Part shown: positions 32,712 to 42,265 of the stretch, piece by piece
How the letters are laid out: the number at the start of each line of letters is the position of its first letter
Numbering within the stretch: position 1 is the stretch's first letter
Source: an uncultured Fibrobacter sp.
Lineage (GTDB): Bacteria > Fibrobacterota > Fibrobacteria > Fibrobacterales > Fibrobacteraceae
Direction: 5' to 3'
Length of the DNA: 64,000 nt
Assembly: GCF_947166265.1 (NCBI RefSeq)
Contig: NZ_CAMVDO010000013.1
Coordinates: 24,107-88,106 of the forward strand
Translations under genes and position numbers: made by a program
The notes under the pieces: model-generated
Told to the model about the DNA's origin: nothing
What the model saw: the letters and a program-made list of their open reading frames with translations, nothing else
Databases searched by the model: none

Positions 32712-33849
32712 TGCTCAGTACCTCATCCAGATCATAGACGGTGTTGATTTTTCCCGAAAGGACGCTAACGAAAGTCGGTTTCTTCGACTGCACCCTGATC
32801 ACGGTCGGCCTCGAATCGTCAATTTCGGAGGCCACAAGAATCGGCTTCATGGAAAAAAGCGAATCGACATACTCAAAGGAAAACTTGTCGCGCAGATACT
32901 TACGCGCAAGGTTTGCCATATAAGGGAACGCCGTCTTCGGTCTCGCCGCACACTCGTTGCAGTTCCCCAGCTTGTCACGCGAACAGTATCCGCCACTTCT
33001 TTCCTGACAACTAAACCTGGGCAGGTTTTCTCCGTGGCAGGTCACATGCGGAGTAAAGGTCACCGACGTCAGGGAATGGTAGGGAGTCTTTCCGAACGGC
33101 ATGATCGAGAAAAAGGGGCCATCCATCACGGTAATGCCGTAATGTTTCAGTTGCTCGTTCACGTTGCAGAGGATTATTTCGCAGAGTTCATACTTTATCT
33201 TGAACCCCTCGAATCCAAGCATGTCCTGAACCTGGTTCGTCGAAGCGTAGGTCGCATTCAGCAGGAACGGCGCCACTGCAAGGCTTTCGGCATCGTTTGG
33301 CAGCCTGAAGTTCACGGCGTAATTTTCGCCGTCCAGGTGAATGGCGCAAACATCGGCATTGTAGCAGATTTCGACATTGCTCATCTTGCCGAGTTCTTCG
33401 ACAAAGTAATCTCTCAATATTTTCGCGTCGTATGTGTATTCCCGAGTCAGAAAGGCACCGTCGCACATGTCCGGCCTAAAGAACTGTCCCGGGTGGAGTT
33501 CGCGACAAGGAATGTTCGCCGCCTTGCAGAAAGAAATAAACTGTTCACGGTCAGACCACGAATACTTCGTGGACGTCGCATAGACCTTCTCGAATTCACG
33601 ATGGATGCAGAAATCGAAATCCCTGTTGAAACGCTCAAAGTAATAGGCGGACTTCATCGCCGTCGAAAGGCTGCGCGGATAATGGTACCCCTGATGGATG
33701 CGCGCCTGGTTAATGTATGTCGCGCGCATAAAGGGAGCGCCATCCCTTTCCAGCACAAGAACACGGCGTCCGAGCCTTGCACAGAAAAGGGCCGCATATA
33801 GCCCGTAAAGCCCCGCGCCGAGTATAATGTTGTCGAACGTACCCTTCAT
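32704..33849 (-). CDS. FAD-dependent oxidoreductase with a C-terminal cysteine cluster
   Basis: 381 aa. ILGAGLYGLYAALFCARLGRRVLVLE is reduced here to the key GAGLYG (11-16), the FAD-binding Rossmann turn, and a DAO/amine-oxidase-like layout follows (RIHQGYHYPRS after the first beta-alpha unit). Residues 271-300 hold five Cys (C271, C281, C289, C297, C300) with C-x7-C-x7-C-x2-C spacing, which could bind zinc or an iron-sulfur cluster. Such flavoproteins in polysaccharide clusters may oxidise a sugar; one relative type is the UDP-galactopyranose mutase group. Substrate unknown. It starts 6 bases after the polymerase gene. Confidence 0.8.
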   Translation of the reverse strand: MKGTFDNIILGAGLYGLYAALFCARLGRRVLVLERDGAPFMRATYINQARIHQGYHYPRSLSTAMKSAYYFERFNRDFDFCIHREFEKVYATSTKYSWSDREQFISFCKAANIPCRELHPGQFFRPDMCDGAFLTREYTYDAKILRDYFVEELGKMSNVEICYNADVCAIHLDGENYAVNFRLPNDAESLAVAPFLLNATYASTNQVQDMLGFEGFKIKYELCEIILCNVNEQLKHYGITVMDGPFFSIMPFGKTPYHSLTSVTFTPHVTCHGENLPRFSCQERSGGYCSRDKLGNCNECAARPKTAFPYMANLARKYLRDKFSFEYVDSLFSMKPILVASEIDDSRPTVIRVQSKKPTFVSVLSGKINTVYDLDEVLSNG

Positions 33850-33855
33850 AGAAAA

Positions 33856-35145
33856 CTAGGCCTCCGCCAATTTTTTCCGCTGGATGCACACCGTCGACAC
33901 AAAGAAAATAAACAGCGACCAGATCCAGTAAATTCCCTGCTTGTAGCCCGGCGTAAAGAACCACCAGCCGATAAAGTAAATGAAGAACGTATAGAACAGA
34001 ATCTGGCGCGGCGTAAACGGGAGGCACAGTCGCAAGTGCAGCACCGAAAGCATCAGCCCGCAGAAGAACGGCAAAAGGATCACCCCCGGGAAATACAAGT
34101 CCTTGTAGACTTCCCACAGGTAGCTCGCCGTGTTGAACCCCTTGATCTTTTCGATGCGCTCGTTGAAAAGCCCGTCCCAGTGGAAACTGTTCCTGAAACT
34201 AGACGACACCCTCAGGAATTCGAACATCCCGAAAAAAAAATCGATTCCGTAGGTATGCGGATGGTACTCGCGGTCCGACGGCGGGTTCACGGCGTAATCC
34301 AGGTTCCAGTAGTTGTTCGACACGTACTTGTAAGGGAGTTCCATCACGGCCTCTGCCGCCATCTTCTCGACCTGGTTCCCGCCGTACTGGTCGCGCAAGG
34401 TGCTAATTCCCACAAAGGCGCTCACCGCAAGCACAAGGCACACCAAAATCCACATCGCCGAAATCCGCTTATGCAGGTAGTTATAGAGAATCACCAAAAA
34501 ACCGACGCTGAAAAAGAGCGTTCCGCGGCTCGGATAGGCAAGCAGGTTCAAGGCGATCGTCAAGAAAATAACCACGCGCGCAAGAATCCGAAGCCCCTTC
34601 CGCGGATTAAATTTCTTGAAAGCCGCCACGCCGAACAAAAGCACGATCAGCGGGCCCCCGCCGAACAGCACCGGATAGAAACCGTAGTCCGTATCCTTCG
34701 TCATGTACTTCGCCGGATTCCCCGTCAAAAGCAGCAGGTTTCCCGCCACCTGGACAATGCCGTATATTCCGATCAGGAAAAATACGATCGGGATAAAGCT
34801 CAATACAATGTGGAGCGTCCAGTTGTAGTCGCGAGCCTCCGTCACGGAAGCGATACGGGTCGGAAGCCCCTTCTGCTTAGCGACAAGCTTCGAGAGGAAC
34901 GAACCTGAGCAAAAACCCGCCATGGCCCCGAGCCAGATCATCCACGTCGTCGGCTTGAAATCCGACATGGCGTAATCCAGCTGGAAATAGGCGATACCAA
35001 GCGTAATGCACTGCGAAAAGCAATAGACCGTCGGAGGACTGAAGAAATCCTTTTTCAACCACCAAGCCTGGAAAAGGCAAAAAAAGACTACCAGGAAAAG
35101 GGTGAAACTTACCGGATATTCGACTATCCACGACAACATCGGCAA
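33856..35145 (-). CDS. Wzy-like oligosaccharide repeat-unit polymerase
   Basis: 429 aa with about 11 membrane helices. The central loop with NPAKYMTKDTDYGFYPVLFGGGPLIV and LNLLAYPSRGTLFFSVGF-type helices, plus a large periplasmic loop (LRDQYGGNQVEKMAAEAVMELP to FHWDGLFNERIE), matches the oligosaccharide repeat-unit polymerase layout. Wzy joins flipped repeat units in the periplasm. It lies between the Wzz-like gene (3 bases) and the flavoprotein, in line with a Wzx/Wzy-type pathway. Confidence 0.82.
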   Translation of the reverse strand: MPMLSWIVEYPVSFTLFLVVFFCLFQAWWLKKDFFSPPTVYCFSQCITLGIAYFQLDYAMSDFKPTTWMIWLGAMAGFCSGSFLSKLVAKQKGLPTRIASVTEARDYNWTLHIVLSFIPIVFFLIGIYGIVQVAGNLLLLTGNPAKYMTKDTDYGFYPVLFGGGPLIVLLFGVAAFKKFNPRKGLRILARVVIFLTIALNLLAYPSRGTLFFSVGFLVILYNYLHKRISAMWILVCLVLAVSAFVGISTLRDQYGGNQVEKMAAEAVMELPYKYVSNNYWNLDYAVNPPSDREYHPHTYGIDFFFGMFEFLRVSSSFRNSFHWDGLFNERIEKIKGFNTASYLWEVYKDLYFPGVILLPFFCGLMLSVLHLRLCLPFTPRQILFYTFFIYFIGWWFFTPGYKQGIYWIWSLFIFFVSTVCIQRKKLAEA

Positions 35146-35148
35146 ACC

Positions 35149-36345
35149 CTAGGACTTCTTGAAGAATCTCTTGAAGCTATTCCATTCTCCGGCAACCGAG
35201 GAACCGTGTGCGCTCTCGACTTCCAGGAATCCGAGAAGGTTGCAGACAATCGTCGCCAAAAGGAACGAAACTGCAAACGCAAAGAGCAGCGTCACGCCAC
35301 GGAGCGGGTAGACCTTCTTGTCGTTTTCCCAGGGCGGAACAAGGATATGCAGATTCGTGAGCATCTTCGCTTCTTCAAGGCGCATTTCCTCGTTCTGCTG
35401 ACGCAAGAGCTTGTACAGCGTTTCCTGGATGCGGATCTCCGCCTCGCGACGGAAGTATTCGGCAGAAAGTTCAGGGGACTTCTTGAGGGCGACCATACCG
35501 AGCGATTCGTGGCGTCCCTTCAACGTTCCGTTCAGGGCCGTGTTCACGCCCTGGTAGCGCTTGGAAAGTTCGTCGTAGCGCTTGCTCTTTTCGCCACGGT
35601 CCGCCTTTTCGAAAGCCATCTCGATAGACACTTCCTCGCGCTTCGCCTGCAGGGCGCTCAGGTACTTGAGCGTAGACTCCATCTGGATCTCGGGTTCGTA
35701 GAAGTTGTTGTCCACCTGGAACTTCACGAAATCCTGCAACAGGGAATCCAGCTTGCGCTCGCATGAATCCAGCCTGCCCTGGAAGTAGAGTCTGGACTGT
35801 CTGGCCTGGGCCGTCTTGAAGGCATTAAATGCGGAATCCGCCTTTTCGAGCATGAACGACACCATCTTCGCCGCGAGCTTGTAATCCTCATCCTCGACAT
35901 AGATGACGAACATGTCTTCCTTGTTCGTCTCGATTCCGAAATTCTTGCGGAACAGCTTCAGCAAGTCCGCATGGAAATGCCCGTCGAACTTGTAGTGCTC
36001 GGCCAGGTTGAACTCCTTGATGACCATGTCGTGCAGTTCCCACGAATTGAATATGGTCCACACCGCATTCGCCTCTTCGTCGCTTCCGGAAAGGCCAAGC
36101 AGCGACCCCATTCCAGCGCCGCCACCCAACATGGAGCCGATTCCACTCAGACTTCCCTGAGACGACGACGGCGGAGTCACGACGGCCGTCGCGGAATAGG
36201 CGGGCTTGATCACCCACATCACGAGCACGAACGCAAATAGGGTCGGTAAAAGCAACAAGGCGAGGAACAGCTTGAAATGCTTCAAGTTGTTGTTCACCAG
36301 GCGAAGGCAGACTTCAACGATACCAGCAGATTCCTGAGATTGCAT
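35149..36345 (-). CDS. Wzz-like polysaccharide chain-length / co-polymerase protein
   Basis: 398 aa with the Wzz topology: an N-terminal helix (~25-50, FLALLLLPTLFAFVLVMWVI), a long periplasmic helical domain and a second helix near 345-372 (VTLLFAFAVSFLLATIVCNLL). SATAVVTPPS follows the first helix and a Gly/Ser-rich segment (SLSGIGSMLGGGAGMGSL) comes next. The periplasmic part has extended coiled-coil stretches. There is no fused tyrosine kinase, and none is in the cluster. It sets chain length or couples polymerase to export. Confidence 0.88.
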   Translation of the reverse strand: MQSQESAGIVEVCLRLVNNNLKHFKLFLALLLLPTLFAFVLVMWVIKPAYSATAVVTPPSSSQGSLSGIGSMLGGGAGMGSLLGLSGSDEEANAVWTIFNSWELHDMVIKEFNLAEHYKFDGHFHADLLKLFRKNFGIETNKEDMFVIYVEDEDYKLAAKMVSFMLEKADSAFNAFKTAQARQSRLYFQGRLDSCERKLDSLLQDFVKFQVDNNFYEPEIQMESTLKYLSALQAKREEVSIEMAFEKADRGEKSKRYDELSKRYQGVNTALNGTLKGRHESLGMVALKKSPELSAEYFRREAEIRIQETLYKLLRQQNEEMRLEEAKMLTNLHILVPPWENDKKVYPLRGVTLLFAFAVSFLLATIVCNLLGFLEVESAHGSSVAGEWNSFKRFFKKS

Positions 36346-36351
36346 AGACGA

Positions 36352-37527
36352 TTAGTTGTTCTGGTTATAGGTTGCGTAAATGAGGAACGCCGACGACACC
36401 ACCGTCAAAAGCGACACAAGGAACAACGTGAAATCCTTGAACGCTTCGTAGCGGCTCTTCGGAATCTCGATGTAGTCACCTGGTATAATCTGGTCCTCGG
36501 TCACGCTCAGCGAAAGCGCCTTGGGTTCCTTGCCGCGCCAGACCCTCACCTGGCTCCACGATCCCGTAATCGTATTGATGCCGGCCGCCGCGATGTAATC
36601 CAGCGCATGCCACGAAGGATTGTAGGGGAACTTGCCGATATGGTTCACGGACCCGCCCACGTACACAAGCATCTCCTGCACCGAAAATTCCACCTCGGTA
36701 TTGGGAGCGACCTTGGTCTCGCTCATTTCAGCAAGCGTAATCCAGCGCGGAGGTTTCCCCGGTTCGCGGATGCATGCGGCCTTGTAGCCGTAGTTGTGCA
36801 TACGCGCCGCACCCGACAGCTCGTAATAGTCCTGCACCGTACGGTCCTTGCTATAGGCGACGCTGCTCCTGAATCCAGGGAAAATCATCGCGATGTTGTC
36901 GCCCATCTTCACGTATGGAACAAACACGCGGTCGCCCTGTTCCATCATCACGTCGTCCTCGAAGTTGCCCTTGTTCGACATCGCCGAGAAATTCACGTGC
37001 AGGGTATCCTTGCCGCGAATCACCTGAACGTCCTCAGTGTTAGCGTTCGACAGAAAACCGCCCAGCTGACGGATAAAGAAACTCAGACGCGTCTGCGGGT
37101 CCACCAGTTGCTGGCCCACCACGACAATGGCGCCCATCGCGTTCACCCTGAACCTCTTGAGCGCCGATAGCTGCACATAGCACTGATCGCGCTTGTAGCG
37201 CTTAGACGCAAGGTCAAGAATCATCTCGCGCGCCTCGAACAGGGGCTTTCCGCCTACAAAGGCGACACCGCATTCCTCGATAGCAATAGAGCCGTCAGGC
37301 GCCACCTGCACCGAAAGGTAATTATCCTCAAGCATCAAGTCCAGAAAGTCGCCCGGACCGAGCACGTAGCTGGAATCCACCGACTCTTCGGAAAAGGCAG
37401 GTTCCAGCGCAATCGCGCTTCGCGTCGAAAGCCCGCTACGATTCCCTATCGCCGCAGACTTGAACAAATCTTCATCGGCGAAAAGGGAGCTACACAAGAA
37501 AAAGACAAATAAAATTAGATAGCGCAT
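36352..37527 (-). CDS. Outer-membrane polysaccharide export protein (Wza/SLBB family)
   Basis: 391 aa; first gene of the minus-strand cluster. Signal peptide ~1-17 (LILFVFFLCSSLFA). The Poly_export domain starts at YVLGPGDFLDLMLEDNYLSVQVAPDGSIAI. Soluble-ligand-binding beta-grasp (SLBB) repeats follow (VNAMGAIVVVGQ, LVYVGGSVNHIGKFPYNPSWHALDYIAAAG). It ends with a membrane helix (FTLFLVSLLTVVSSAFLIY). Wza-type proteins form the outer-membrane channel. The leader can be only ~33 bases before the rplQ terminator, so the promoter must lie very near or there is read-through from the ribosomal cluster. Confidence 0.9.
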   Translation of the reverse strand: MRYLILFVFFLCSSLFADEDLFKSAAIGNRSGLSTRSAIALEPAFSEESVDSSYVLGPGDFLDLMLEDNYLSVQVAPDGSIAIEECGVAFVGGKPLFEAREMILDLASKRYKRDQCYVQLSALKRFRVNAMGAIVVVGQQLVDPQTRLSFFIRQLGGFLSNANTEDVQVIRGKDTLHVNFSAMSNKGNFEDDVMMEQGDRVFVPYVKMGDNIAMIFPGFRSSVAYSKDRTVQDYYELSGAARMHNYGYKAACIREPGKPPRWITLAEMSETKVAPNTEVEFSVQEMLVYVGGSVNHIGKFPYNPSWHALDYIAAAGINTITGSWSQVRVWRGKEPKALSLSVTEDQIIPGDYIEIPKSRYEAFKDFTLFLVSLLTVVSSAFLIYATYNQNN

Positions 37528-37560
37528 GTCCGTATAAAATACAAAAATAGAGACACCATA

Positions 37561-37594
37561 AAAAAACAGGCCGACGTGAGTCGAGCCTGTTTTT
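37561..37594 (-). terminator. Intrinsic terminator of the ribosomal/rplQ unit
   Basis: AAAAACAGGC pairs with GCCTGTTTTT, and CGAC with GTCG inside it around a GTGA tetraloop, with one bulged base. The A-tract at 37561-37566 gives a U-run on the minus strand, 23 bases after the rplQ stop. Confidence 0.88.
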
Positions 37595-37616
37595 CAATCT
37601 TTTCACAAAGATTCAA

Positions 37617-38081
37617 TTATGCCTTGCTTTCGCCTTCGACCATGCTCACAGCTTCGGACTTGGCAGGTTCTGCAGCCTTCTTGGTCTTCACGACGATTTC
37701 GTCTTCGACGAGACCGACGAGAGCCATTTCAGCAGCGTCACCAGCGCGGTTCGGGCCGAGCTTGATGATACGGGTATAGCCGCCATTACGGCCAGCGTAG
37801 CGAGGACCGAGCGTTGCGAACAGGTCCTGCACAGCCTTCGGGCTCATCACGAAGCGAGAAGCTTCACGACGTGCAGAAAGGTCACCCTTCTTTGCATAAG
37901 TGATCATGCGATCCACGCAGCTACGGACGAGCTTAGCCTTGTGGAGAGTAGTGCGCACATAGCGGTTGCTCTGTTCGGCTTCCATACCCTTCTCAAGAAT
38001 AGAAGTGGTAAGGGCGCGGAGGATGGCACGCTTGTGCTGGGCGTTCACGCCCAATTTCTTGTTTTTTACACCGTGTCTCAT
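37617..38081 (-). CDS. rplQ: 50S ribosomal protein L17
   Basis: 154 aa. The conserved L17 core is complete (MRHGVKNKKLGVNAQHKRAIL, NRYVRTTLHKAKLVRSCVDRMITYAKKG, RYAGRNGGYTRIIKLGPNRAGDAAEMALVGL). The tail of ~30 residues is Ala/Lys/Glu-rich and longer than in E. coli (127 aa). Last gene of the cluster, 2 bases after rpoA, followed by a terminator. Confidence 0.97.
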   Translation of the reverse strand: MRHGVKNKKLGVNAQHKRAILRALTTSILEKGMEAEQSNRYVRTTLHKAKLVRSCVDRMITYAKKGDLSARREASRFVMSPKAVQDLFATLGPRYAGRNGGYTRIIKLGPNRAGDAAEMALVGLVEDEIVVKTKKAAEPAKSEAVSMVEGESKA

Positions 38082-38083
38082 GT

Positions 38084-39058
38084 TTAATCCTTCAAGTAGT
38101 CATCGACGTCCATGCCAAAGGAAAGGCCCATGGAGGTCAACACCTCGTTAAGTTCCACCAAGGACTTCCGACCGAAGTTCTTGTATTTAAGCATATCGTT
38201 TTCCTTGTTGCGCACAAGTTCGCCAACGGTATGGATGTTTGCCATACGCAGGCAGTTGCTGGAGCGAACGGAGAGTTCCAGGTCGTCCACGCGGGTGCGC
38301 AGGAGCTGGGCGATACGCTGACGTTCTTCATCCATTTCAAGTTCTTCGGGGCTTTCAAGATCGCCTTCGAAGTTGATGAAGATTTCCAAGTGGTCCATAA
38401 GGAGCTTTGCAGCGTATGCAAGAGCGTCTTCAGGATCGATGGAGCCGTCAGTCGTAATTTCCAGTTCCAGACGGTTGTAGTCCGTCTTCTGGCCAACGCG
38501 GGTATCGCTGATGTGCATCGCGACTTTCTGCACCGGGTTGAAGTTGGCGTCCATGGCGATAACACCGATCGGAGCGTCCTTGTCCTTCAATTCGTCGGCA
38601 GTGACGTAGCCGCGACCGCTGGAAATCTTCACTTCCAGGGAGAGCGATGCGTTACCGTTCAATGTAGCGATATGGACATCCGGAGTCAAGATGGCGACAT
38701 TCGGATTGTCTATAAAGTCCTTGGCCGTGACTTCGCCTTCGCCGGACATGTCCAAGCGGAGCGTTTCGTCGTGGTCGGACAGGAGCTTGACGCGGATGCT
38801 CTTGAGATTCAGGATAATGTCGGTGACATCTTCCTTCACACCCGGAATCGTCGAGAATTCCTTATCGACGCCTTCAATTTTCACGGAGACAATAGCCGCA
38901 CCCTGCAGAGAGGAAAGGAGCGAGCGACGGAGGGCGTTACCGAGGGTAATACCCCAGCCACGTTCCAAAGCCTCTACGACAAACTTGGCGTAGCGACCGT
39001 CTTCGCCGGTTTCCACTTTCTGGAAGCTGCGCGGCATCTGAAGTGATTTCCACATCAT
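38084..39058 (-). CDS. rpoA: DNA-directed RNA polymerase subunit alpha
   Basis: 324 aa. N-terminal assembly domain: ERGWGITLGNALRRSLLSSLQGAAIVSVKIEGVDKEFSTIPGVKEDVTDIILNLK. C-terminal DNA-binding domain: LELSVRSSNCLRMANIHTVGELVRNKENDMLKYKNFGRKSLVELNEVLTSMGLSFGM. The linker is acidic. AGAGG precedes the ATG at 39058. It follows rpsK by 18 bases with no rpsD between, unlike many bacteria. Confidence 0.98.
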   Translation of the reverse strand: MMWKSLQMPRSFQKVETGEDGRYAKFVVEALERGWGITLGNALRRSLLSSLQGAAIVSVKIEGVDKEFSTIPGVKEDVTDIILNLKSIRVKLLSDHDETLRLDMSGEGEVTAKDFIDNPNVAILTPDVHIATLNGNASLSLEVKISSGRGYVTADELKDKDAPIGVIAMDANFNPVQKVAMHISDTRVGQKTDYNRLELEITTDGSIDPEDALAYAAKLLMDHLEIFINFEGDLESPEELEMDEERQRIAQLLRTRVDDLELSVRSSNCLRMANIHTVGELVRNKENDMLKYKNFGRKSLVELNEVLTSMGLSFGMDVDDYLKD

Positions 39059-39076
39059 TGGCGATACCTCTTTTAA

Positions 39077-39517
39077 TTAGACTCTTCTCTTCTTTTTAGG
39101 ACGGCAACCATTGTGCGGAACGCCCGTCACGTCTCGAATAGAGAGAACTTCGAGGCCCGCATTCTTGATAGCGCGGACAGCGGATTCACGACCGCCACCT
39201 GCACCCTTGACGCGGACATCTACCTTGCGCATACCGAGGTCGAAAGCCTTGTGGGCAGCGACTTCAGCGGCGAGCTGGGCAGCAAACGGTGTGCTCTTGC
39301 GAGAGCCCTTGAAACCGGAGTTACCCGGAGAGCCCCAAGCGACCACGTTGCCACGAGCATCGGTGATAGAAACGATTGTATTGTTGAAGGAAGCGAACAC
39401 GCAGGCGATACCCTGGATGTCAATACGCTTCTTGCCCTTCTTGACCTTGACGTCTTCAGCAGCAGCAACCGGAGCTTCGGCAGCGGCAGCAGTTTCCTTA
39501 ATTTCTTCTTCAGCCAC
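39077..39517 (-). CDS. rpsK: 30S ribosomal protein S11
   Basis: 146 aa. The core starts at about residue 30 ([26 protein letters not shown]) and ends [19 protein letters not shown]. The first ~28 residues are an Ala/Glu/Lys-rich extension not found in E. coli S11 (129 aa). Confidence 0.97.
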   Translation of the reverse strand: MAEEEIKETAAAAEAPVAAAEDVKVKKGKKRIDIQGIACVFASFNNTIVSITDARGNVVAWGSPGNSGFKGSRKSTPFAAQLAAEVAAHKAFDLGMRKVDVRVKGAGGGRESAVRAIKNAGLEVLSIRDVTGVPHNGCRPKKKRRV

Positions 39518-39528
39518 GATGAATCTCC

Positions 39529-39897
39529 TTACTTCTTCTTGTTAGCCACAGTCTTCTTGGGACCCTTACGAGTGCGGGCATTGGTACGGGAGCGCTGACC
39601 GCGGACCGGGAGGCCCTTGCGGTGGCGGATGCCACGATAGCAGCCAATATCCTGCAGACGCTTAATGTTCAAGGTGATTTCTGCGCGGAGCTGACCTTCC
39701 ACGGAGTATTCGTCTTCGAGGAGATGACGAATCTTACCTTGTTCTTCTTCAGTGAGGTCATCGCACTTCTTGTTCTTGTCGATACCCAGCTGGGCACAGA
39801 CCTTGTTAGCGGTGAACAGACCGACACCATAGATTGCCGTCAGACCGTACTCGACGGTCTTGTTTTTCGGTAAATCGACACCAGCGATACGTGCCAT
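39529..39897 (-). CDS. rpsM: 30S ribosomal protein S13
   Basis: 122 aa. [26 protein letters not shown] opens it and [29 protein letters not shown] closes it, the standard S13 helix-two-turn-helix and tRNA-contacting tail. 9 bases after rpmJ. Confidence 0.98.
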   Translation of the reverse strand: MARIAGVDLPKNKTVEYGLTAIYGVGLFTANKVCAQLGIDKNKKCDDLTEEEQGKIRHLLEDEYSVEGQLRAEITLNIKRLQDIGCYRGIRHRKGLPVRGQRSRTNARTRKGPKKTVANKKK

Positions 39898-39906
39898 ACG
39901 ATCTCC

Positions 39907-40023
39907 TTATCCCTGCTTCTGCTTGTGACGGGGGTTCTTCGAACAGATGATGCGCAATACACCCTTGCGACGGATGATCTTGCAGTTTTCACATCTGGGT
40001 TTGATGGAGGCTTTGATTTTCAT
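39907..40023 (-). CDS. rpmJ: 50S ribosomal protein L36
   Basis: 38 aa, read directly from the minus strand: [20 protein letters not shown], then [18 protein letters not shown]. The zinc-type C-x2-C is present with CSKNPRH. It lies between infA and rpsM, its normal place. Confidence 0.96.
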   Translation of the reverse strand: MKIKASIKPRCENCKIIRRKGVLRIICSKNPRHKQKQG

Positions 40024-40051
40024 AGGTTTGACCTTTCTTTGAAAATACCTA

Positions 40052-40270
40052 TTACTTGTAACGGTATGTGATTCGCCCACGATTAAGGTCGTAGGGGGAA
40101 ATCTCTACCAACACTTTGTCGTCCGGCAAAATTCGAATGAAATGCCGACGCATTTTTCCAGAAACATGAGCGAGAATCTCGTGGCCATTTCCAAGTTGGA
40201 CACGGAAGAAAGCGTTGGGGAGAGCTTCCAACACAACACCTTCTACTTGTATTCCTTCTTCTTTAGCCAC
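40052..40270 (-). CDS. infA: Translation initiation factor IF-1
   Basis: 72 aa, full length. OB-fold sequence with [63 protein letters not shown] in the family pattern (quoted in part: [27 protein letters not shown]). The ATG overlaps the secY stop by one base. Confidence 0.97.
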   Translation of the reverse strand: MAKEEGIQVEGVVLEALPNAFFRVQLGNGHEILAHVSGKMRRHFIRILPDDKVLVEISPYDLNRGRITYRYK

Positions 40271-41631
40271 TAAGACGCCATCCTGCCGCGAATGCGGCCA
40301 TGCTTGAGGAAACCTTCATAATTCTTGGTATGCAACTGGGCTTCGAGTTGACGGAGCGTATCCAGCGCCACACCGACCACGATAAGTACCGAGGTGCCCC
40401 CAATATAGAAACTCATATTGAGTGCGTCTTTGAGATGGAGCGGACCAACACTGATTAAAGCGAGGAAAAGCGATCCAGGCAAAGAAATTCTCGTGAGAAC
40501 GTGGTCTATGTACTTTGCAGTTTCGTTACCCGGACGGATTCCCGGAATAAATCCACCACTTCTCTTAAGGTTTTCGGCAATGTCGTTAGGGTTGTACTGG
40601 ATTGCCGTGTAGAAGTAGGTGAAGAATATAATCAGGAGGGCAAAGATCACGCTATAGGTGATATGGCCCGGGATGAACGCAGCCGCAAAGGACTGCATCG
40701 CGGAAACGTTCGGGAACCAGGAAGCGATCATGGCCGGAATGAACATGATGCAGCTTGCGAAGATCACGGGAATCACGCCAGCGGTATTCACCTTGAAAGG
40801 CAGATAGCTGGACTGACCGCCCACGACCTTGGAACCGACCGTCCTGCGAGGACTTTGGAGTGGAATGCGACGGTTCGCTTGCTCGACGAATACGATAAAG
40901 CCGATAATCAGCACGACGACAGCGAGAATAAAGATCTCGATGGCAAGCGGCTGGATATCTTCCTTAAACATTTCGAATTCGGCAAGGGCAGCCCGCGGAA
41001 GGCCACCGACGATACCGGCGAAGATGATAAGAGAAATACCGTTACCCACACCGTGCGAGGTAATCTGCTCGCCCAGGTACATCACAAAGATCGTACCGGC
41101 GGTGAAGGTCAGGGTAGCTAGTAAACGGAAACCGATGTTTCCGGCACCAGAAGCGAAGTCATCAGCCAAGACAGACACTCCGGCACCGGTAGCGGTTGTC
41201 ACCTTAAGGGACGAAAGCCACACAGAAATGCCCCATCCCTGCAAGGCAGCGAGTGCTACCGTAAAGTAACGGGTATATTGGTTCAGCCTAGCGCGCCCTT
41301 CCTGACCTTCCTTCTGAAGCATCTGGATGGCGGGAATCACGGAGCCCATCAACTGAATGATGATGCTCGCGCTGATGTACGGCATGATACCTAGGGCAAA
41401 AATGGTAGCCTTAGCAAAGGCACCGCCCGTGAAGGAGTCATACAGGCCGAACAAATTATTCGAGTTACGGAAGAACTCCGCCAAAACGGCAGAATTCACT
41501 CCGGGAATTGTGATGTGAGCACCAAGACGATAAATAATCAGAACACCAAGCGTAAAAAGAAGCTTTTTACGCAGGTCTTCGATTTTAAACGCATTGGCGA
41601 ACGCATCTAGGGCTTTCTTGAGAGCTTCCAT
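40270..41631 (-). CDS. secY: Protein translocase subunit SecY
   Basis: 453 aa with ten membrane helices. [21 protein letters not shown] and VNSAVLAEF open it, [15 protein letters not shown] and GFIPGIRPG are signature segments, and [19 protein letters not shown] closes it. It forms the inner-membrane channel for secreted proteins. One-base overlaps with rplO and infA couple its translation. Confidence 0.98.
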   Translation of the reverse strand: MEALKKALDAFANAFKIEDLRKKLLFTLGVLIIYRLGAHITIPGVNSAVLAEFFRNSNNLFGLYDSFTGGAFAKATIFALGIMPYISASIIIQLMGSVIPAIQMLQKEGQEGRARLNQYTRYFTVALAALQGWGISVWLSSLKVTTATGAGVSVLADDFASGAGNIGFRLLATLTFTAGTIFVMYLGEQITSHGVGNGISLIIFAGIVGGLPRAALAEFEMFKEDIQPLAIEIFILAVVVLIIGFIVFVEQANRRIPLQSPRRTVGSKVVGGQSSYLPFKVNTAGVIPVIFASCIMFIPAMIASWFPNVSAMQSFAAAFIPGHITYSVIFALLIIFFTYFYTAIQYNPNDIAENLKRSGGFIPGIRPGNETAKYIDHVLTRISLPGSLFLALISVGPLHLKDALNMSFYIGGTSVLIVVGVALDTLRQLEAQLHTKNYEGFLKHGRIRGRMAS

Positions 41632-42071
41632 TAGACGATCTCGACTTTGCCGCCAGCAGCTTCGATCATGGCCTTGGCCTTTTCGCTGATGGCGTTAACC
41701 TTTACATTGATTGCCTTGTCGATGGTACCAAAAGCGAGGACCTTGACCGGCAGTTCGATGTTCTTGATGAAACCCTGGTCAAACAGAGCCTGGGCGTCGA
41801 AGTCGGTAACGCTGCAAGAAGCGAGCTTCTTGAGGTTAACGATCTGGAATTCAACACCGGCGTGCTTGAAGCCACGCTTCGGGATGCGACGGTGGATCGG
41901 CATCTGGCCGCCTTCGAAAGCGACACGACCGGCCTGAGCACTCTTACGAGCGCCGGCACCCTTCTGACCACGGCCAGCGGTGGTGCCCCAACCGGAACCC
42001 GGACCGCGACCGATACGCTTGCGGCTCTTGCCCTTGGCAGCCTTGCCAGGATTGAGAGTATTGAGTTCCAT
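41631..42071 (-). CDS. rplO: 50S ribosomal protein L15
   Basis: 146 aa. MELNTLNPGKAAKGKSRKRIGRGPGSGWGTTAGRGQKGAGARK is the L15 N-terminus (key: RGPGSGWGTTAGRGQKG), and the C-terminal half ends KAMIEAAGGKVEIV. Starts 1 base after the rpmD stop. Confidence 0.98.
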   Translation of the reverse strand: MELNTLNPGKAAKGKSRKRIGRGPGSGWGTTAGRGQKGAGARKSAQAGRVAFEGGQMPIHRRIPKRGFKHAGVEFQIVNLKKLASCSVTDFDAQALFDQGFIKNIELPVKVLAFGTIDKAINVKVNAISEKAKAMIEAAGGKVEIV

Positions 42072-42072
42072 C

Positions 42073-42252
42073 TTAGATCTCCTCGACCTTCACCATGTCA
42101 GCCACGGCATTGATCATGCCCTGGATGCTGGGGGTCAAAACGTGTTCAACAGATTGTCCGATCTTGCGGAGACCGAGTGCCTTCACGTTGGCGCGGTGCA
42201 CCGGGAGACGGCGGACGGTACCCTTGATCAAAGTAATACGAACTTTCTTCAT
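42073..42252 (-). CDS. rpmD: 50S ribosomal protein L30
   Basis: 59 aa, read from the minus strand: MKKVRITLIKGTVRRLPVHR, then ANVKALGLRKIGQSVEH, ending VADMVKVEEI. Canonical L30 length and motif (ALGLRKIGQSV). Located between rpsE and rplO. Confidence 0.96.
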   Translation of the reverse strand: MKKVRITLIKGTVRRLPVHRANVKALGLRKIGQSVEHVLTPSIQGMINAVADMVKVEEI

Positions 42253-42265
42253 CGTGTATTACTCC

